Of a stretch of 9,625 nucleotides of DNA, positions 6,200-9,625 are shown one piece after another. Location of the stretch: contig CAYJJU010000038.1 in NCBI GenBank assembly GCA_964370635.1, positions 1 through 9,625 of the forward strand. The letters run 5' to 3'. The notes under the pieces are model-generated. The model was not told the DNA's origin, did not search any database, and saw only the letters and a list, made by a program, of their open reading frames with translations. Numbering within the stretch: position 1 is the first letter of the stretch; the number at the start of each line of letters is the position of its first letter. Source of the stretch: SIG603 sp964370635 (GTDB lineage Bacteria > Bacillota > Clostridia > Oscillospirales > Acutalibacteraceae). The translations under genes and the position numbers were made by a program.

Positions 6200-7453
6200 A
6201 TGAGCAAAATTAAAGACTTTATAGTAAATAAACGTGGAATAAGCATGTCTATGTTTTTATTTATTATACTAATCTGCATTGCAAGCTTTGGCAACGGCCT
6301 TAGCGATGCGGTTTATGCAAACTATTATAAAGAGGCTTATAATGTAACGGCATCACAAAGGGCTTTTATCGAGTTTCCACGAGAGCTACCCGGTGTTTTA
6401 TGTGTTTTTATAATTGCAGCACTTTCTTTTATCGGAGATTTAAAGATAGCGGTAATTGCACAAATTCTAGCCTGTATAGGCGTTATGGCGCTTGGACTTT
6501 TTGCGCCAAGTTTTACAGTGATGCTAATATTTTTATTTATCAACTCACTTGGTATGCATATATTTATGCCACTTCAAGACGGAATTGGTATGGCACTTGC
6601 GGAGCCTGACAGGGTCGGTGAGCGCATGGGAATGTATGCAAGCTTTAGGACGGCAATTTTATTTTCGACAGGACTTATAGTGTTTTTTGGTTTTAGACTA
6701 GAGCTTTTTAGTTTTGGCGGACAAATAACAAGCATATTCATAGTATCGGGAGCAAGTTTTGCGCTGGCCGTTATAGTTGCGGTTTTGCTTGTAAAACAGG
6801 CCAAAAAAGACAATGTTCTACAGCTTAAACAGAAAAAGAAATTTAAACTTATTTTTAGAAAAGAATATAAATTTTATTACATGCTCACCATACTTCACGG
6901 TGTGCAAAAACAGGTTGCATACGTTTTTGGCTCTTGGGTAGTAATAGACCTGCTTTTAAAGGGAGCAGACGTCATGTCTGTTTTGACTATAGTTTCAAGC
7001 TTTATAGGAATTTTCTTCTTAAAGTACATAGGAAAACTTATGGATAAACTTGGAATTAAATTTATGATGTATTTAGACGCTCTTACCTTCATAATAATAT
7101 ACGTAGTCTATGGGTTTGTAGTTTGGGGTATTGCCGAAAACGCAGTGCCGCAGTCCGGCTGGCCTGTAATGGTAGTCTATGGCCTGTTTGTTCTTGACAG
7201 ACTCTCAATGCAAATCGGCATGGTTAAATCTGTTTATTTAAAGCAAATTGCAGTAAAACAAAGTGAAATTACAAGTGTTTTATCTACAGGAATAAGCCTT
7301 GACCACGTCGTGTCGATAATTGCGGCACAAATTTGCGGTTTTATTTGGGAGCTTTACGGGGCACACTGGGTATTTTTCCTAGCCGCCGCCCTATCGCTTG
7401 GCAATCTATTTGTTGCATGGAAAATTAAAGAGCGCCCAAAAAAGACGGCTTAA
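6200..7453 (+). CDS. Major facilitator superfamily transporter, substrate unknown
   Basis: This 417-residue integral membrane protein has the build of a 12-helix MFS permease. By eye, helices lie near residues 15-35, 62-80, 81-101, 104-124, 150-166, 178-198, 225-251, 257-277, 288-310, 322-341, 364-381 and 387-408. A very basic central loop at 199-222 (many Lys) between helices 6 and 7 is typical of the cytoplasmic middle loop. The MFS motif A region is only loosely recognisable; in the C-terminal half GKLMDKLGIKFMMY (278-291) is its counterpart. Nothing identifies the substrate. AGGAGGT at 6188-6194 fixes the start. It has its own promoter, divergent from proBA, which is compatible with but does not prove a link to amino-acid metabolism. 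The gene ends about 80 bp before the groES promoter core ends and looks monocistronic. Confidence 0.85.
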   Translation: MSKIKDFIVNKRGISMSMFLFIILICIASFGNGLSDAVYANYYKEAYNVTASQRAFIEFPRELPGVLCVFIIAALSFIGDLKIAVIAQILACIGVMALGLFAPSFTVMLIFLFINSLGMHIFMPLQDGIGMALAEPDRVGERMGMYASFRTAILFSTGLIVFFGFRLELFSFGGQITSIFIVSGASFALAVIVAVLLVKQAKKDNVLQLKQKKKFKLIFRKEYKFYYMLTILHGVQKQVAYVFGSWVVIDLLLKGADVMSVLTIVSSFIGIFFLKYIGKLMDKLGIKFMMYLDALTFIIIYVVYGFVVWGIAENAVPQSGWPVMVVYGLFVLDRLSMQIGMVKSVYLKQIAVKQSEITSVLSTGISLDHVVSIIAAQICGFIWELYGAHWVFFLAAALSLGNLFVAWKIKERPKKTA

Positions 7454-7465
7454 TTATGAAAAAAT

Positions 7466-7486
7466 TGTAAAAAATAAATTTTTACA
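7466..7486. terminator. A/T-rich hairpin after the MFS gene
   Basis: TGTAAAAA (7466-7473) and TTTTTACA (7479-7486) pair around ATAAA, 12 bp after the stop codon. The stem is nearly all A/T and no T-run follows, so it is a weak terminator on the plus strand. The same A/T tract lies just upstream of the groES -35 box and could act as an UP element for that promoter instead. Confidence 0.3.
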
Positions 7487-7496
7487 GGAAAAGCAC

Positions 7497-7525
7497 TTGA
7501 TTTTTAGCTAAGACTTTATTAAAAT
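7497..7525 (+). promoter_or_regulatory. groESL promoter
   Basis: TTGATT (7497-7502) and TAAAAT (7520-7525) are separated by 17 bp, a good sigma-A promoter. The CIRCE operator starts three bases after the -10 box, so the start site (about 7532) lies within the operator. This is the standard arrangement for HrcA-controlled chaperone operons. The spacer also contains TTAGCTAA (7504-7511), a short palindrome resembling two CIRCE half-cores joined. Confidence 0.85.
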
Positions 7526-7527
7526 GT

Positions 7528-7558
7528 TTTTAGCACTCACAATACACGAGTGCTAAAA
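7528..7558. promoter_or_regulatory. CIRCE element (HrcA operator)
   Basis: TTAGCACTC (7530-7538) and GAGTGCTAA (7548-7556) with a 9-bp centre match the CIRCE consensus exactly, and the arms extend by two more base pairs on each side (7528 and 7558). HrcA binds this site and represses groESL at normal temperature; GroEL itself assists HrcA folding, giving feedback. The site predicts an hrcA gene elsewhere in this genome. Confidence 0.97.
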
Positions 7559-7600
7559 CTTAAATTTTAAGGATTTAATTTTAATTAAAACATATTTTAA

Positions 7601-7628
7601 CCCACAGACTAAAATCTTGGGAGAAAGG
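7601..7628 (+). promoter_or_regulatory. 5' UTR hairpin next to the groES ribosome binding site
   Basis: CCCA (7601-7604) pairs with TGGG (7618-7621) and AGA (7606-7608) with TCT (7615-7617), leaving C7605 bulged and a CTAAAA loop. GAGAAAGG, the groES ribosome binding site, starts with the last G of the stem. The leader is about 105 nt long, unusually long for so simple an operon, and its 5' end carries the CIRCE stem as RNA. The hairpin may protect the message or modulate initiation. Confidence 0.35.
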
Positions 7629-7636
7629 CAGTTATC

Positions 7637-7924
7637 ATGACAGTTAAACCATTACTAGACAAAGTACTAATCAAAAATTTAGAGGCCGAGGAAACAACAA
7701 AAAGTGGCATAGTTTTAACAAGCTCTGCACAAGAAAAACCACAAATTTCACAAGTTGTTGCAGTAGGCCCCGGCGGCATAGTTGAAGACAAAGAAATTAA
7801 AATGTATATCAAAGAGGGCGACAAGGTCATCACAGGAAAATACACAGGCACCGAAATTAAAATTGACGGCAAAGAATACACTATAGTTCGTCAATCTGAC
7901 ATTTTGGCAATAGTAGAAGAGTAA
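7637..7924 (+). CDS. groES: Co-chaperonin GroES (Cpn10)
   Basis: GroES is the heptameric lid that caps the GroEL cavity in the cytoplasm and drives ATP-dependent folding. The 95 residues are the normal length. The N-terminal VKPLLDKVLIK strand, the mobile loop (about 17-33) with the GroEL-contacting GIVL (24-27), the roof loop with GPGG (44-47) and the C-terminal ending YTIVRQSDILAIVEE are all typical. GAGAAAGG lies eight bases before the ATG. It is the first gene of the groESL operon, preceded by a sigma-A promoter and a perfect CIRCE site and followed after 18 bp by groEL. Confidence 0.99.
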   Translation: MTVKPLLDKVLIKNLEAEETTKSGIVLTSSAQEKPQISQVVAVGPGGIVEDKEIKMYIKEGDKVITGKYTGTEIKIDGKEYTIVRQSDILAIVEE

Positions 7925-7942
7925 TTTAGGAGGAAAAACATT

Positions 7943-9568
7943 ATGGCTAAACAAATTATTTACGGCGAAGACGCAAGAAAGGCTCTTTTAGAGGGCGTTA
8001 ACAAATTATCAGACACGGTTAAAATCACCTTAGGCCCTAAAGGCAGAAACGTGGTTTTAGACAAAAAATTCGGCGCACCACTTATCACTAACGACGGTGT
8101 TACAATTGCAAAAGAAATAGAGCTTGAAGACGCTTTTGAAAACATGGGCGCTCAACTTGTAAAAGAAGTTGCTACAAAAACAAACGACGTTGCAGGCGAC
8201 GGAACAACAACCGCCACACTTTTAGCACAGGCTTTAATCCGTGACGGAATGAAAAACGTTACAGCAGGTGCGAATCCTATGATTTTAAGAAGCGGAATAC
8301 AAAAGGCATCAGACAAGGCTGTCGAAGCTATTTTAACTCATTCACAAAAAGTATCCGGCACAAAAGACATAGCAAGGGTAGCCGCAGTATCGTCTGCGAG
8401 CGAGCAAATTGGTACTCTCATCGCCGATGCCATGGAGAAAGTTACTTCAGACGGCGTTATCACTGTCGAAGAGTCAAAAACTGCCGACACTTACAGCGAA
8501 GTTGTTGAAGGCATGATGTTTGACAGAGGCTACATCACACCTTACATGGTTACAGACACAGACAAAATGGTGGCTCAAATTGATGACGCCTACATTTTAA
8601 TTACAGATAAGAAAATTTCTTCAATACAAGACATACTTCCACTGCTAGAGCAAATTGTTCAAGCAGGTAAAAAACTTGTCATCATCGCAGAGGATATCGA
8701 GGGCGAGGCACTTACAACCCTTATTCTAAACAAATTAAGAGGCACCTTTGTGTGTGTCGGCGTTAAAGCACCGGGCTTTGGCGACAGAAGAAAAGAAATG
8801 CTTATCGACATAGCTACTCTTACAGGCGGTCAAGTTATCACCGACGAATTAGGCCTAGACCTTAAAGAAACAACGGTTGAGCAACTAGGACGTGCAAGCC
8901 AAGTAAGAATAGACAAAGAAAACACAATAATTGTAGACGGCGCAGGAAACTCCGATAATATCAAAGCAAGAGTTGGACAAATTAGGAGCCAAATCGAAAC
9001 TACAACTTCTGATTTCGACCGTGAAAAACTACAAGAAAGACTTGCAAAACTTGCAGGCGGTGTTGCTGTTATCAAGGTTGGTGCGGCTACAGAAATCGAA
9101 ATGAAAGAGAAAAAACTTAGAATAGAAGACGCTCTTGCGGCTACAAAAGCGGCTGTTGAAGAAGGCATAATTGCAGGCGGCGGCACAGCGCTTATCGACG
9201 TAATACCAACAGTCAAAACCTTGGTAGAAACCCTTGAGGGCGACGAGAAAATCGGCGCTTCAATACTATTAAAATCACTTGAAGCCCCTGTAAGACAAAT
9301 CGCAGAAAACGCAGGTGTTGAGGGTTCTGTAATAGTAAACGAGCTAGTAAACAAAGGTGTAGTAGGATACGGCTATAATGCGCTAACAGAAAATTTTGGC
9401 GACATGATGGAGTTTGGCATAGTTGACCCGACAAAGGTTACACGCTCAGCACTTCAAAACGCTGTTTCTGTAGCAGCCACAGTGCTTACAACAGAAAGCC
9501 TCGTTTCAGACATAAAAGAGCCAGCACCGGCAATGCCAGCGGCTCCAGATATGGGCGGAATGTACTAA
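7943..9568 (+). CDS. groEL: Chaperonin GroEL (Cpn60)
   Basis: GroEL forms the double-ring tetradecamer that encloses and folds non-native proteins with GroES and ATP. The 541 residues match the family. LSDTVKITLGPKGRNVVLD (22-40) is the nucleotide-binding start, and AGDGTTTATLLAQAL follows with the conserved aspartate D86 and the threonines T88-T90. VKAPGFGDRRKEML is in the apical domain, and RIEDALAATKAAVEEG carries the ATP-hydrolysis aspartate in the returning intermediate domain, followed by AGGGTAL. The tail is short, PAMPAAPDMGGMY, with one GGM and not the long GGM repeat of E. coli. AGGAGG (7928-7933) gives strong initiation and two TAA stops stand in tandem (9566-9571). Codon choice leans to a restricted set (ACA, AAA, GAC), as expected for a highly expressed gene. 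Confidence 0.99.
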   Translation: MAKQIIYGEDARKALLEGVNKLSDTVKITLGPKGRNVVLDKKFGAPLITNDGVTIAKEIELEDAFENMGAQLVKEVATKTNDVAGDGTTTATLLAQALIRDGMKNVTAGANPMILRSGIQKASDKAVEAILTHSQKVSGTKDIARVAAVSSASEQIGTLIADAMEKVTSDGVITVEESKTADTYSEVVEGMMFDRGYITPYMVTDTDKMVAQIDDAYILITDKKISSIQDILPLLEQIVQAGKKLVIIAEDIEGEALTTLILNKLRGTFVCVGVKAPGFGDRRKEMLIDIATLTGGQVITDELGLDLKETTVEQLGRASQVRIDKENTIIVDGAGNSDNIKARVGQIRSQIETTTSDFDREKLQERLAKLAGGVAVIKVGAATEIEMKEKKLRIEDALAATKAAVEEGIIAGGGTALIDVIPTVKTLVETLEGDEKIGASILLKSLEAPVRQIAENAGVEGSVIVNELVNKGVVGYGYNALTENFGDMMEFGIVDPTKVTRSALQNAVSVAATVLTTESLVSDIKEPAPAMPAAPDMGGMY

Positions 9569-9574
9569 TAAAAG

Positions 9575-9613
9575 GGGCTGTGACGAAATAGAATAATTTT
9601 CGTCAAATTGACG
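9575..9613. terminator. Inverted repeats after groEL: terminator or repeat-element edge
   Basis: TGACGAAA (9581-9588) pairs with TTTCGTCA (9598-9605) around a 9-nt loop, seven bases after the stop block. A second, mutually exclusive dyad, CGTCAA-A-TTGACG (9601-9613), shares the CGTCA arm. There is no T-run after either stem. The flush GGGGCTGTGACGAAA start (9574-9588) resembles the ends of small inverted-repeat elements (IS/MITE type), but the window stops 12 bases later, so a matching far end cannot be seen. Confidence 0.35.
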
Positions 9614-9625
9614 GACAGATGTAGG

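Noticed and set aside
8830..9354. Long open frame antisense to groEL
   Set aside because: It lies entirely inside an unmistakable groEL, has a low-complexity Ser/Ala/Pro/Thr composition typical of antisense frames, and shows no ribosome binding site evidence.

Overview
The window reads as ordinary chromosomal DNA of a low-GC bacterium, most likely a Clostridia-type member of the Bacillota. Supporting points are A/T-rich intergenic spacers, strong AGGAGG-type ribosome binding sites, sigma-A-like promoters, a perfect CIRCE (HrcA) operator in front of groES-groEL, and the protein types. No rRNA, tRNA, CRISPR array or complete insertion sequence is visible. The genus cannot be fixed from this sequence.

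Layout from left to right. Bases 1-146 are a leader or gene edge with several inverted repeats and no recognisable protein. recG (159-2204, +) encodes the branch-migration helicase. After a 124-bp spacer with a promoter-like -10 box and a dyad comes a cytoplasmic GH13 alpha-amylase/neopullulanase-type enzyme (2329-3633, +). It runs tail to tail, with a 12-bp overlap, into a leftward operon read from about 6100 down to 3622: proB (glutamate 5-kinase, short form without a PUA domain), proA (glutamate-5-semialdehyde dehydrogenase) and a small hot-dog thioesterase of the FlK type. A 128-bp divergent promoter region separates proB from an MFS transporter (6200-7453, +). The groES-groEL operon (7637-9568, +) closes the window, followed by 57 bases with inverted repeats that may be a terminator or the edge of a repeat element.

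How the genes work together. ProB and ProA carry out the first two steps of proline synthesis from glutamate and are tightly coupled; the third enzyme, ProC, is not here. The thioesterase shares their transcript but has no known link to proline. GroES and GroEL form the chaperonin, under HrcA control. RecG, the amylase and the MFS transporter look like independent units.

I see no new multi-gene system. The items most worth following up are regulatory: a perfect 7-bp dyad filling the spacer of the proB promoter, dyads at the inferred start sites of several other promoters, a helix beside the groES ribosome binding site, and the groEL 3' repeat. The proBA-linked thioesterase is also notable: it keeps the FlK catalytic residues but lacks the FlK lid phenylalanines.
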